Made by a program: the position numbers and the translations under genes. Source: Blastococcus carthaginiensis (GTDB lineage Bacteria; Actinomycetota; Actinomycetes; Mycobacteriales; Geodermatophilaceae). Taken from it: 64,000 nucleotides of DNA. Under the pieces are notes generated by a model. It was not told the origin of the DNA. It saw only the letters and a list, made by a program, of their open reading frames with translations, and did not search any database. Positions 34,236 through 42,977 of this stretch are shown here, piece after piece; the first letter of the stretch is position 1; every line of letters starts with the position of its first letter. The stretch covers positions 248,001 through 312,000 of the forward strand of contig NZ_JASNFN010000002.1 in assembly GCF_030731085.1 (NCBI RefSeq), in the 5' to 3' direction.

Positions 34236-35302
34236 CGGCCGTTCCCGGCGAGCACGTCGCGGGCAGCGGCGAGCACCGCGGCCGGGCCGACCGAGGCGGC
34301 GCAGCGGAAGTCGATCGGGCAGACCAGGTGCGGGCAGGGTGCGCACCCGACGTCGGCGACCACCGCCCGGTGCCGGGGGCCCGGATGGGCCCAGCGCACC
34401 GGATCACCGGGGAGGAAGACGGTGACGCTGCGGGCGCCGACGGCCGCGGCCAGGTGGGCCGAGCCGGTGTCGTTGCCGATCAGCACGGCGGCATCCCGCA
34501 GCAGCGCCGCGAGGCCGCCCAGGCTCGTCCTCCCCGTGAGGTCGACGGTGGGGGCGGCCATCCGGTCCCGCACCGCCGCGCTGATCCCGGCCTCCCCCGC
34601 GACGCCGGTCAGCACGACGTCCCAGCCGTCGGCCGCCAGGGCGTTCCCGACGGCCGCGTAGCGCTCCGCCGGCCACCGGCGGGTCGGTGACGACGCGCCC
34701 GGGTGGAGGACGGCGTAGCGACCGGGCACCAGACCGGTCCGCGCGAGGGTGCCGGCGTGCTCCGCCTCGTCCTCCGCGCGGACGGGGAAGCTCATCGGCG
34801 CCCGCCCGCCCCGGGGCACCCCCAGGTGCTCGAACAGCCGGACGTGCCGGTCGGCCTCGTGCAGGTCGAGCGGATAGCGCAGGTGCAGGTGCGCGGTGCG
34901 CTCCGGCGGTGCCCACCCGGTGGGGGCGAAGCCGCCGGTGCGCCGGGCCCCGAGGGCCGCGGTCACCCGGTTGGCCGCCGGGCGGTCGCCGTAGACCTGC
35001 AGGGCGAGGTCGAACCGGCGCGCCCCGGCCGCGGCCAGGAAGGGCGCCCAGCCGGCCGGGTCCGGCGGCCGTTCCGGGATCCCCTCGATCCCCGGGAAGG
35101 GCAGGAGCTCGTCCACCAGGCCGGTCATCCGGTCGACGACCGGGGCCATCTCCGGCCAGGTGATCAGCGTGACCCGCACGTCCGGCCGGGCGTCCCGCAG
35201 CCGGCGCAGCGCCGGCACCGAGCAGAGCAGGTCCCCGAGCCCCACCCGGAGACGCACCAGCGCCACCCGCCGGACATCCGGATCGGCGAACGGTGCGGTC
35301 AC
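34232..35302 (-). CDS. Glycosyltransferase family 9 (heptosyltransferase-like)
   Basis: 356 residues from the GTG at 35302. GT9 features: start ALVRLRVGLGDLLCSVPALRRL, middle AVLHPGASSPTRRWP and C-terminal LIGNDTGSAHLAAAVG, the donor-binding motif of LPS heptosyltransferases. A cysteine group (VGCAPCPHLVCPIDFRC) near the end is like metal-binding or disulfide clusters in some GT9 proteins. Gram-positive relatives act on other glycans; the donor is not deducible. Divergent from the next gene over 74 bp. Confidence 0.85.
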   Translation of the reverse strand: MTAPFADPDVRRVALVRLRVGLGDLLCSVPALRRLRDARPDVRVTLITWPEMAPVVDRMTGLVDELLPFPGIEGIPERPPDPAGWAPFLAAAGARRFDLALQVYGDRPAANRVTAALGARRTGGFAPTGWAPPERTAHLHLRYPLDLHEADRHVRLFEHLGVPRGGRAPMSFPVRAEDEAEHAGTLARTGLVPGRYAVLHPGASSPTRRWPAERYAAVGNALAADGWDVVLTGVAGEAGISAAVRDRMAAPTVDLTGRTSLGGLAALLRDAAVLIGNDTGSAHLAAAVGARSVTVFLPGDPVRWAHPGPRHRAVVADVGCAPCPHLVCPIDFRCAASVGPAAVLAAARDVLAGNGR

Positions 35303-35376
35303 GCCGGCGGTCCTGCCCGGCTGTGCGATCCGGCAACCCCGTGCTTGACTGCGGGCCGCCGACCAGGGAGGTCCCT

Positions 35377-36630
35377 GTGCCACGGTCTGCCGACGCCGCC
35401 ACCGGGCTGCACGTGCTGCGGCTGTGCAGCGTCTTCGAGCCGGCCGCCGCCCCGCGGCCGGGCGGGCCCGGGCTCTCCGGCGAGCTGGACCCCCGGGCCG
35501 CGCGGTTCGACCCGATCGGGGGGATGCAGAACCACACCGCGACCCTGACCCGGTGCCTGGACTCGCAGGGCCTCACCCAGACGGTGGTCACCTCCCGCTT
35601 GGCCGGCCCGTCCGGGGCCGCACCCACCGGCCGCCGGGCACGGGTCCGGCGCACGGGATTGCCGATCGCATGCTTCCGGCAGCTGTGGGCGCTCGCCGCC
35701 GTCCCGGTGGTCCTGCGGCCGTCGACCACCGGCCCGGTCGACGTCGTGCACGCCCACCAGGGCGAGGACATCGCCACCCTCCTGCTGGCCCGGCTGGCGG
35801 CCCGGCGGCACGGCTGCCCGCTCGTGGTCACCGTCCACTGCAGCGTCGGGAACACGCTCCGCGGGCGCTCGGTGCGCGCCCGGGTGCTGCACGGTCTCGG
35901 TGGTGCGCCGGAACGCGGCGCCCTCCGGCGGGCCGAGGCCGTCATCGTCCTCACCGCACGCACGGCGCGGGCGCTGGCCCGCGACGGGGTGGCGCCCGGG
36001 CGCATCTCGATCATCCCGTCCGGCTTCGACCCGGCCCTCTTCGCCGACCCGGGCGCCGACGTCCTCCCCGGCGTCGGGCGCCCCCGCATCGGCTACGTCG
36101 GCCGGCTGGCCGACCAGAAGCGGGCCGACGTCCTGGTGCGGGCCTTCGGCCGGATGGCGGAGCGGGCCTCGCTGGTCCTCGTCGGCGACGGTCCGGAACG
36201 GGACCGGGTCCGTCGCCTGGTCGCGGGCAGCCCGGCCGCGGAGCGGATCACCATGGCCGGCTTCGTGGATCACGCGGCCGTGCCGGCCGTGCTCTCCTCC
36301 CTGGACGTCCTGGTGCTCCCGTCGGCCTACGAGGAGATGGGGTCGGTGCTGGTCGAGGCCATGGCCTCGGGGCTGCCGGTGGTGGCGAGCGACGTCGGCG
36401 GGATCCCCGAGGTCGTCCGGGACGGCGAGACGGGCCTGCTCGTGCCGCCGGGCGACGTCGACGCGCTGGCCGCCGCGCTGGACCGGCTGGTCGCCGACGA
36501 GCCGCTGCGGTCGCGCCTGGCGGCCGGCGCCGGGGCGCGTGCCCGCGCCTACGCCTGGCCGCACCTCGCCGGCTGCGTGACGGACGTCTACCGGCGGGTC
36601 CTGGAGCCGGTTCCCGCCCCCGTGGCGTGA
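35377..36630 (+). CDS. Glycosyltransferase family 4 (GT-B fold)
   Basis: 417 residues from the GTG at 35377, preceded by AGGGAGG; the frame opens upstream at 35293 but lacks such a site and would overlap the divergent promoter. Typical GT4 signs: FDPIGGMQNHTATLTRCL near the N-terminus, IPSGFDPALF in the linker, IGYVGRLADQKRADVLVRAF and the E-x7-E motif in YEEMGSVLVEAMASGLPVVAS. Likely retaining transferase using an NDP-sugar. Its stop overlaps the next glycosyltransferase by 4 bp. Confidence 0.88.
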   Translation: MPRSADAATGLHVLRLCSVFEPAAAPRPGGPGLSGELDPRAARFDPIGGMQNHTATLTRCLDSQGLTQTVVTSRLAGPSGAAPTGRRARVRRTGLPIACFRQLWALAAVPVVLRPSTTGPVDVVHAHQGEDIATLLLARLAARRHGCPLVVTVHCSVGNTLRGRSVRARVLHGLGGAPERGALRRAEAVIVLTARTARALARDGVAPGRISIIPSGFDPALFADPGADVLPGVGRPRIGYVGRLADQKRADVLVRAFGRMAERASLVLVGDGPERDRVRRLVAGSPAAERITMAGFVDHAAVPAVLSSLDVLVLPSAYEEMGSVLVEAMASGLPVVASDVGGIPEVVRDGETGLLVPPGDVDALAAALDRLVADEPLRSRLAAGAGARARAYAWPHLAGCVTDVYRRVLEPVPAPVA

Positions 36631-38435
36631 CGGCGCCCCGGGTCGCCGTCCTGGTGCCCGTGCACGACCAGGCCGCGTACCTGCCGCGCGCGCTCGACGG
36701 CCTGCTGTCCCAGCAGGTCGCCGACTGGGAGGCGGTCGTGGTCGACGACGGCTCCCGAGACCCCGACGCGGTGGCCGCGGTGCTCGCCGGCCTCCCCGAC
36801 GACCGCATCCGCCTCCGCCACCACCCGGGCAACCGGGGCCTCGGGGCGGCGCTCAACGCGGGACTGGACGCGACGACCGCGCCGGTGGTCGCCTACCTCC
36901 CCGCCGACGACGTCTGGTTCGCCGACCACCTCGCGAGCCTGCTCGGCGCGCTGGCCGATCCTGCGGTCGCCCTCGCCCGCAGCGGCCTTCCCGAGCCGGC
37001 CGGCACGCCCTACGCCCAGCTCGTGCAGGTCGCGCACCGGCGCACCGGCGCCCGGTGGACGGAGCGGGCGGAGCTGGAGAGCGACGACCTGGACCGGCTG
37101 TACTGGGCCCGGGTGACCGGCCCCGGCCGGGTGGTGGACACCGGCCGGGTCACCTGCAGCTGGACCCGGCACCCCCGCCAGCGGTCGCGGGCCATCCGGG
37201 AGTCCTCCGACGGCGGGCTCAACGTCTTCCGCAGCAGGTACCGGGTGAGCGGGCCGCTGCGGTTCGCCACGACCGACGGCGGGGAGACCGACGAGGTCGC
37301 GCGCTACGCCCGCTTCCGGGAGGCGGCCTACCCCCGGTCGCCGGACGGCCTGGACGTCCTGGTGGTCGGTGAGCTCGCCTTCAACCCGGAACGGGTGCTG
37401 GCCCTGGCCGAGCGGGGCCACCGGCTCACCGGCCTGTGGACGGCCGACGGGCTGGGCGATGCGACCGTCGGCCCGCTGCCGTTCGGGCACGTCCCGGACC
37501 TGGACCGCGACGGCTGGCAGGAGGCGGTGCGGGCCCGGCCGCCGGACGTCGTGTGGGCGCAGCTGAACTGGCGGGCCGTCCCCTTCGCGCACGCCGTCCG
37601 CACCGCCTGCCCCGACCTGCCGTTCGTGTGGCACTTCAAGGAGGCGCCGCAGCGCAGCATCGTGCGCGGGGAGTGGCCGCTGCTCGCCGACCTCGTCTCC
37701 GGCGCGGACGCCTGCCTGCTCGCCACCGAGGAGGAGCGGGACTGGTTCGCCGCCGCCCTCCGCGGCCGGGTCGACCGGGCCCGGCTGGGCGTGCTCGACG
37801 GCGACCTGCCCAAGCGCGAGTGGCTGGACGCACCGCGCAGCCCCAGGCTGTCCGACGCCGACGGGGAGAGCCACGCGGTCGTCGTCGGCCGCCCGTCGGG
37901 GTTCGACGCGCACTGGGTGGTGGAGCTGGCCCGCCGCGGGGTGCACACCCACCTCTACGGGCAGGTGCGGGCCCCCGGGCCGAAGGGCTCCTGGGCCGCC
38001 TGGCTGGACGCGGCGCTGGCCGCCGCCCCGGCACACGTGCACGTCCACCCCGCGGTGGGGCCGGAGGACTGGGTTCCCGAGCTGTCCCGCTACGACGCCG
38101 GCTGGCTGCACCGCTTCACCAGCACCAACTGCGGGGAGCTCGCCCGGGCCACGTGGGACGACCTCAACTCCCCCGCCCGGCTGCCGGTGCTGCTGGCCGC
38201 CGGGCTCCCCCTGCTGCAGCAGGCGAACCCCGGCTCCCTCGTCTCCGTGGAGCGGGTGCTCCGCGCTGACGGGACCGGGCTGTTCTACCGGACCGCCGAC
38301 GACGTGGCGGCGGTGCTGGCCGGGGAGCGGGCCGGGCGCCGGGGTGCGCGGGCGGCGCTGGCGGCGCGCGAGCGGCACACCTTCGACGCGCACGCCGACC
38401 GGCTCGTCGAGCTGTTCCGGTCGATCGCGCGCTGA
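36627..38435 (+). CDS. Two-domain glycosyltransferase (GT2 domain plus GT-B-like domain)
   Basis: 602 residues from the GTG at 36627. Residues 1-about 240 form a GT-A family 2 domain with VAVLVPVHDQAAYLPRAL, VVVDDGS and a DxD-like metal site in YLPADDVWF. After about residue 245 a second, GT-B-like region begins (DGLDVLVVGELAFNPERVL), with VVGRPSGFDAHWVVELARRGVHTHLYG and a C-terminal part DLNSPARLPVLLAAGLPLLQ that resembles a donor domain, though without a clean E-x7-E. Probably a bifunctional enzyme adding two sugars in sequence, or one active and one binding domain. Confidence 0.75.
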   Translation: MTAPRVAVLVPVHDQAAYLPRALDGLLSQQVADWEAVVVDDGSRDPDAVAAVLAGLPDDRIRLRHHPGNRGLGAALNAGLDATTAPVVAYLPADDVWFADHLASLLGALADPAVALARSGLPEPAGTPYAQLVQVAHRRTGARWTERAELESDDLDRLYWARVTGPGRVVDTGRVTCSWTRHPRQRSRAIRESSDGGLNVFRSRYRVSGPLRFATTDGGETDEVARYARFREAAYPRSPDGLDVLVVGELAFNPERVLALAERGHRLTGLWTADGLGDATVGPLPFGHVPDLDRDGWQEAVRARPPDVVWAQLNWRAVPFAHAVRTACPDLPFVWHFKEAPQRSIVRGEWPLLADLVSGADACLLATEEERDWFAAALRGRVDRARLGVLDGDLPKREWLDAPRSPRLSDADGESHAVVVGRPSGFDAHWVVELARRGVHTHLYGQVRAPGPKGSWAAWLDAALAAAPAHVHVHPAVGPEDWVPELSRYDAGWLHRFTSTNCGELARATWDDLNSPARLPVLLAAGLPLLQQANPGSLVSVERVLRADGTGLFYRTADDVAAVLAGERAGRRGARAALAARERHTFDAHADRLVELFRSIAR

Positions 38436-38436
38436 C

Positions 38437-39560
38437 TCACGGGGCGCCCGCGACCTGCCCGTCGAACCGGAGCACCGCCTGCAGCGGCGGGGCGGGCAGC
38501 CGTCGCGCGGCCAGGTCGGCGAGCAGCCCCGGGCCCTCCTCGAACCCGACGACGTCGGTGACCAGGTGCCGGCGGACGTCGTCCCCCCGCTCCCGGAGCA
38601 GGTCGAGGGTGACCGCGGCCAGGGCCGTCCGCGGCCAGGCCCCGGCCACGCCGCGGGGCACCCGGCCGATCTGCGCGCAGACGAGCGACAGCCCGTTGTG
38701 GTGGAACTCCTCGCCGAGGCGGACGCTCGGGGCCCCGCCCTGGTAGAGGCCGAGGTCCACGACGACGCCCTGGGGCCGCAGCGCCTTGAGCGCGGTCGCC
38801 AGCGCGGTGTCGTGACCGCGGCACTGGAGGACGACGTCGGCTCCGTGGTCCCCCGGGCCGTTGCGCCAGCGCTCCTTCGCGGTGCGCCACGCCTGGCTCC
38901 CCGCGTCGTCCACGGCGGTCAGTCCCAGCGCCTCGGCGACCGCCCGGCGCCCCGCGACGGCTCGGCGACCACCACGTCGGCCGCGCCGTGCCGGACGGCG
39001 AGCAGCGCGGAGAGCAGTCCCACGACCCCGCCACCGGTCACGAGCACCTGCCGGCCGCGGACGCCGTCGCCGACCGCCGCACCCGGCCCGGCGCACGCGG
39101 CCGCCGCGTGCAGCAGCCCGTTGACGCGGATCGGCCCCATCTGGGCGAGGTAGACGCCCAGCAGCGGGTCCAGGTCGTCGGGCACCGGGACGGCGACCGA
39201 CCCCGCCGGGTCGACGGTCCGGCCGGTCCGGTGGCCGTAGGCCATGGCCACCAGCGCGCCCTCGGGCAGCGCGTCCGCCCGGCTCTCGGTGACCCGGCCG
39301 ACCTCCATGTAGCCCAGCCCGGTCACCGGGTAGCCCGAGCGCCGACCGCCGGGACCGAACGCCCGCAGTTCCCGGTCCCAGCCCACCTGGTGATGCGGGT
39401 CGGTGCCGCGGACGAGAGCCACCTCCGTCCCGGCGCTGATCCCGCTCCACAGCGTGCTGACCCAGGCCTGGCCCGGCCCCGGCTCCGGCTCGACGTCGTC
39501 CAGCACCACCGGGCGGCCGGGCCCGGCGACGCCGATCGACCGGACCGCCCGGGCGCTCAC
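38437..39560 (-). pseudogene. Zinc-binding alcohol dehydrogenase-like gene, frameshifted
   Basis: Starts at the GTG at 39560 (4-bp overlap with the upstream broken gene) and reads as a medium-chain dehydrogenase: SGISAGTEVALVRGTDP, the catalytic-domain loop GYPVTGLGYMEVGRV, then the Rossmann start QVLVTGGGVVGLLSALLAVRHGA and VVVAEPS. At about 38947-38957 it shifts: the first frame soon stops, while a frame offset by a missing base continues RAVAEALGLTAVDDAG through GADVVLQCRGH to a normal C-terminus at 38437. One inserted base restores a protein of about 374 residues. It is either a decaying gene or an assembly error. Confidence 0.75.
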
Positions 39561-40248
39561 CGCCGCTCCCCCGCGGTCGCCGGCACCTGGACGACGCCGT
39601 TCCCGGCAGCCGCCGCGTCGACGGGATCGACCTGCCGCTCGACGGTGCGCTCCCCGTCCCCGTCGGTGACGATCAGCCGGTGCTCGGTGAGCCACAGCGC
39701 GCGCCCGGGGGCGACCAGCTCCACGCCGATCCGGGTGCCCCGGGGCAGCAGGCAGCTGCTGGCGAACGAGCCGACCGCACCGGACTCGAACCGCAGTGCG
39801 GCCGTGCAGACGTCGAGGACGTCCCCCGGGCCGTCCGGCGACCGCGAGCCGACCGCCGACCCGCCGGTCACCTCGCCGACCAGCAGCCGGGCGACGTCGA
39901 ACAGGTGGGTGGCCGCTCGACGGTCTGCCCGCCCGACCGGTCCTGGCGGGCCCACCGGTCCATCCGCGGCGCCTTGTCCAGCCAGGTCGCGAGCACCATC
40001 CGGGCCGGCGCCCCGGCGAGCAGCTCCCGGGCGGCGTCGACGGTGTCCAGGTAGCGCCAGTGGTAGCCCACCGAGGTGAGCAGCCCTGTCTCCTGGATGC
40101 GGGTGGCCAGGCGATCGGCGGTGGCCCGGGCGCGCTCGCGCTGCGGTTCCGCGATGCCGACGACCGCCACGCCGTCCTGGGCGGCGAGCGAGTCCGCGTG
40201 CCGGCCACCGGTGAAGCCGGCCCCGACGAGTCCGATCCGCGTGCTCAC
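39557..40248 (-). pseudogene. Gfo/Idh/MocA-family oxidoreductase, frameshift and internal deletion
   Basis: Begins at the GTG at 40248 with the NAD-binding fold RIGLVGAGFTGGRHADSL. After RATADRLA it jumps straight to TRIQETGLLTSVGYHWRYLDTV, so about 100 residues, including the EKP catalytic motif region, are missing relative to the 330-360 residue family. A second lesion lies near 39914: GTCGAG-C-GGCCACC reads into a stop, but adding one A gives VEQATHLFDVAR and a normal C-terminal half to 39557. The hexamer GCCACC lies on both sides of the deletion joint and may have promoted it. Probably a dead sugar dehydrogenase. Confidence 0.75.
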
Positions 40249-40378
40249 CCCGGGGCTGGTTCCCCGGGCCGGCCCCCACCAACCGACGGACGCGGCTCCG
40301 GACCGGACGGGACCTGCGAGCAGTCCGGGCCGTGCCGCCCGGCGCGCGCGGCGACGCGGCATCCGGTAGGCCGGGAAG

Positions 40379-41212
40379 ATGCATCTGCAGCTGGGCGCCC
40401 GCCGCGTCGACCTCGCCGAACGCCCCCTGGTGGTCGGGATCCTCAACCGGACGCGGGACTCCTTCCACGACGGGGACGCGTACTTCGCGCTGGACCGGCT
40501 GCTGGCCCGGGCCGAGCAGCTGGTGGCCGACGGCGCCGACGTGCTGGAGGTCGGTGCGCGCCCGGGCGGCGTCGGGGTCGCGGAGGTCTCGGCGGACGAG
40601 GAGTGCCACCTCGCGGCCGGCACGGTCGCCGCGCTCCGCTCCCGGTTCGACCTGCCGCTGGCCGTCGACACCACCCGCGCGGCCGTCGCCGCGGCCGCGT
40701 TCGCCGAGGGGGCGGTCCTCGGCAACGACATGAGCGGCTTCCGGGACCCGGGCTACCTGCCGGCCGCCGCCTCTGCCGGAGCGGCCGTGATCGCCACGCA
40801 CATCCGCCGACCGCCCGGGGTCCCGGACCCGGATCCCGACTACGCCGACCTGCTGGGCGAGGTGTGCGGCCGGCTGACGGAGCTCGTCAAGGCCGCCGAA
40901 GCGGCCGGGATCGGCCGGGACCGGATCGTCCTGGACCCCGGGATCGACCTCGGCAAGTCCTGGCAGCAGTCGCTGCGGCTGCTCGCCCGGCTGGACGAGG
41001 TCGCGGCGCTGGGCCTGCCGGTGCTGGTCGCGGTCTCGAACAAGATCTTCCTCCGCCGTGCGCTGGAGCTCGGCGACGCACCGCTCGACGTCGCCACCTC
41101 GGCGGCCTGCGCCCTGGGGGCCGCGTGCGGCGGCCACGTCGTGCGGGTGCACGACGCCCGCGTCGGCCGGCAGGCCGCCGACCTCACGTACGCCGTGCGC
41201 TCGGCGCGCTGA
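40379..41212 (+). CDS. folP2: Dihydropteroate synthase-like protein (FolP2 type)
   Basis: 277 residues, TIM-barrel of the pterin-binding family. The first signature is VVGILNRTRDSFHDGDAYF (NxTxDSFxDG), then ADVLEVGARPGGVG, LAVDTTRAA, GNDMSGFRDP, DRIVLDPGIDLGKS and the C-terminal VRVHD. The usual P of NxTPDSF is replaced by R and the pterin and pABA sites are partly altered. Actinobacteria often carry such a second copy (FolP2 in mycobacteria, beside a glucosyl-3-phosphoglycerate synthase gene) without synthase activity. The glycosyltransferase context fits that type. Confidence 0.85.
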   Translation: MHLQLGARRVDLAERPLVVGILNRTRDSFHDGDAYFALDRLLARAEQLVADGADVLEVGARPGGVGVAEVSADEECHLAAGTVAALRSRFDLPLAVDTTRAAVAAAAFAEGAVLGNDMSGFRDPGYLPAAASAGAAVIATHIRRPPGVPDPDPDYADLLGEVCGRLTELVKAAEAAGIGRDRIVLDPGIDLGKSWQQSLRLLARLDEVAALGLPVLVAVSNKIFLRRALELGDAPLDVATSAACALGAACGGHVVRVHDARVGRQAADLTYAVRSAR

Positions 41213-41232
41213 CCGCGCCCGCGGCGCTGGTC

Positions 41233-41916
41233 GTGCGGGCGGACGCCGGCGACCTGCTGCCGGGCTTTCCGGGCGGCTCCGTCGACGCGGTCGTCACCGA
41301 TCCGCCGTGGAACCTCGGCCGTCCCTACGGCCGCCACGACGACCGGCTGCCCGAGGGCGAATACCTCGGCTGGCTGCGCCGGCTCCTGGGCGAGTGCGCC
41401 CGGGTCAGCCGCGGCCCCGTCGTCGCCTGCATCGGGACGCACAACGCCACCCGGGTCCCGTCCCTGCTGCAGGGCAGCGGTCTGCGGATCGCCGCCTGGC
41501 TCGACTGGCACCGCGAGCCGGGCGCGCCCGAGGCGGTGGTGATCGCCGCACCGCCCGGCTGGTACCCGCCGGCGCGGCGGCTCGACACCGCCCGCCGCGT
41601 GCTGGCCCGCACCCCGGAGCTGCGCCGGCGCCTGGGGCACCCGGTGCCCAAGCCGGTCCCGGTGATGGCGGCGCTGGTGCGGCTCGCCTGCCCGCCCGGC
41701 GGGGTCGTCCTGGACCCCTGCGCGGGCACGGGGGCGACGCTGGTCGCCGCACGGCGGGTCGGCCGCCGGTCGATCGGGGTGGAGCTCGAGGAGCGCTGGT
41801 GCCGCACGGCGGCGTCCCGGCTGGCGCCCGCCCCGGCGGGCCGGGGGGGGCGCCGGGCCTGGCCACAGCGGGGCCGGGCCGGGCCCGCCGCGCTCGGCGT
41901 GCGGAAGAGCGCGTAG
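41233..41916 (+). CDS. Site-specific DNA methyltransferase (N4/N6 amino-methylase type)
   Basis: 227 residues from the GTG at 41233, the first acceptable start after the folP2 stop at 41212. Two catalytic motifs are clear: motif IV VTDPPWNLG near the N-terminus and motif I LDPCAGTGATLVAARR near the C-terminus, so the order is the beta class (motif IV before I). SIGVELEERWC gives motif II. No restriction endonuclease gene is near; it may be an orphan methylase. The last 30 residues overlap the end of the opposite gene and follow a run of eight G at 41843-41850, so the C-terminus is uncertain. Confidence 0.8.
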   Translation: MRADAGDLLPGFPGGSVDAVVTDPPWNLGRPYGRHDDRLPEGEYLGWLRRLLGECARVSRGPVVACIGTHNATRVPSLLQGSGLRIAAWLDWHREPGAPEAVVIAAPPGWYPPARRLDTARRVLARTPELRRRLGHPVPKPVPVMAALVRLACPPGGVVLDPCAGTGATLVAARRVGRRSIGVELEERWCRTAASRLAPAPAGRGGRRAWPQRGRAGPAALGVRKSA

Positions 41917-42977
41917 GGCCGCCGCCGCTGGTCCTCTCCCCCGCGGTACTTACCCTGCCGGTACAGCTGGTTGGCCGTCACGTAGAGGTGCCCGTCGGCG
42001 GCCACGCTCATGGTGTCGGGCCACAGCAGCCGCGGGTCGTGCACCACGGTCTCCCACGAGCCGTCGGGCAGCCGCCGGTGGATCGCGTCGTGCTCCCCGT
42101 CGGTGACGTAGAGCCGGCCTGCGTCGTCGGTCTCCAGGCCGTCGCTGACGCACCCCTTGTCGCCCTCGTCCCGCACGGTGGCGGCGACGGCGTCGTCGTC
42201 CTGCGAGCGGTCGACCAGCGCGTCCACCGACACGCTGTACCAGCGGCGCCCGGCCAGCGGGCAGTAGTACAGCCGGTCGCCGTCGGCGGCGATCGCGATG
42301 CCGTCGGCGCCCATGGTCACCGGCTGCACCTCGCCGTCGGGCGACCGCTCGGCGAACTCCACGCCCTCGACCACCATCCGCAGGTCCGGCGGGGTCGCGG
42401 CCTTGGTGCTCGGGTGCTCGTGCAGGCGGCGCCACGACTCCCTCGACGCCAGGTCCACCACGATGATCCCGTTCGGCCCCTGGTCGGAGGAGTCGGTGAT
42501 GAAGGCGCAGCCGCCCTCGCCCCGCCGCAGGTCGAAGCGGACGTCGTTGAGGTACGTCGTCGGCAGCGCCACGTCGGCCGGGAAGAGGACCACCCGCTCG
42601 ACGGTGTCGGTCGCCAGGTCGACGCAGACCAGCTTCGGCCCGCCGTGCTCCGTCGGCCGGAACATCGGGCTGCCGGTGTCGAGCAACCACAGCCGGTCGG
42701 CCGGGTCGACGACCACGCTCTGCACCGAGACCAGCCGTTCGGGGTCTGCGTCGGAGCGGTTGTCGTTGAGCTCCTGCGACGGGTAGGCGACCGCCTGCCC
42801 GTCCCGCAGTTCGGCGACCGTGAAACCGACGTCGTCACCCCACTTGGGGTAGCAGACGAAGACCCGCCCGCCGTGGGAGACCGTGACCCCGGTGGGCATC
42901 GCGCCGTCGAACAGGTGGACGACCTCGAGGTCGCCCACCCGCTCGTCGGTCGCGAGCCGCAGCTCGGCCGTCGTCAC
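41325..42977 (-). CDS. Major royal jelly protein (MRJP/yellow) family beta-propeller, overlong C-terminus
   Basis: Residues 1-about 355 are a six-bladed propeller of the MRJP/yellow family: VFVCYPKWGDDVGFTVAEL, LWLLDTGSPMF, PKLVCVDLATDTVERVV, then TTYLNDVRFDLR and the end segment HLYVTANQLYRQGKY with RPYALFR. Bacterial members are probably secreted or cytoplasmic lactonase-like enzymes; no signal peptide is visible here. Past about 41910 the frame runs another 195 low-complexity residues antisense to the methyltransferase. The real protein should end near 41900, so a lost stop or indel (a G8 run at 41843-41850) is likely. ATG at 42977 overlaps the upstream stop. Confidence 0.75.
   Translation of the reverse strand: MTTAELRLATDERVGDLEVVHLFDGAMPTGVTVSHGGRVFVCYPKWGDDVGFTVAELRDGQAVAYPSQELNDNRSDADPERLVSVQSVVVDPADRLWLLDTGSPMFRPTEHGGPKLVCVDLATDTVERVVLFPADVALPTTYLNDVRFDLRRGEGGCAFITDSSDQGPNGIIVVDLASRESWRRLHEHPSTKAATPPDLRMVVEGVEFAERSPDGEVQPVTMGADGIAIAADGDRLYYCPLAGRRWYSVSVDALVDRSQDDDAVAATVRDEGDKGCVSDGLETDDAGRLYVTDGEHDAIHRRLPDGSWETVVHDPRLLWPDTMSVAADGHLYVTANQLYRQGKYRGGEDQRRRPYALFRTPSAAGPARPRCGQARRPPRPAGAGASRDAAVRHQRSSSSTPIDRRPTRRAATSVAPVPAQGSRTTPPGGQASRTSAAITGTGLGTGCPRRRRSSGVRASTRRAVSSRRAGGYQPGGAAITTASGAPGSRCQSSQAAIRRPLPCSRDGTRVALCVPMQATTGPRLTRAHSPRSRRSQPRYSPSGSRSSWRP

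Noticed and set aside
35293..35376. Longer N-terminus for the GT4 enzyme starting at 35293
   Set aside because: It would overlap the divergent GT9 start and has no ribosome site; the GTG at 35377 follows AGGGAGG.
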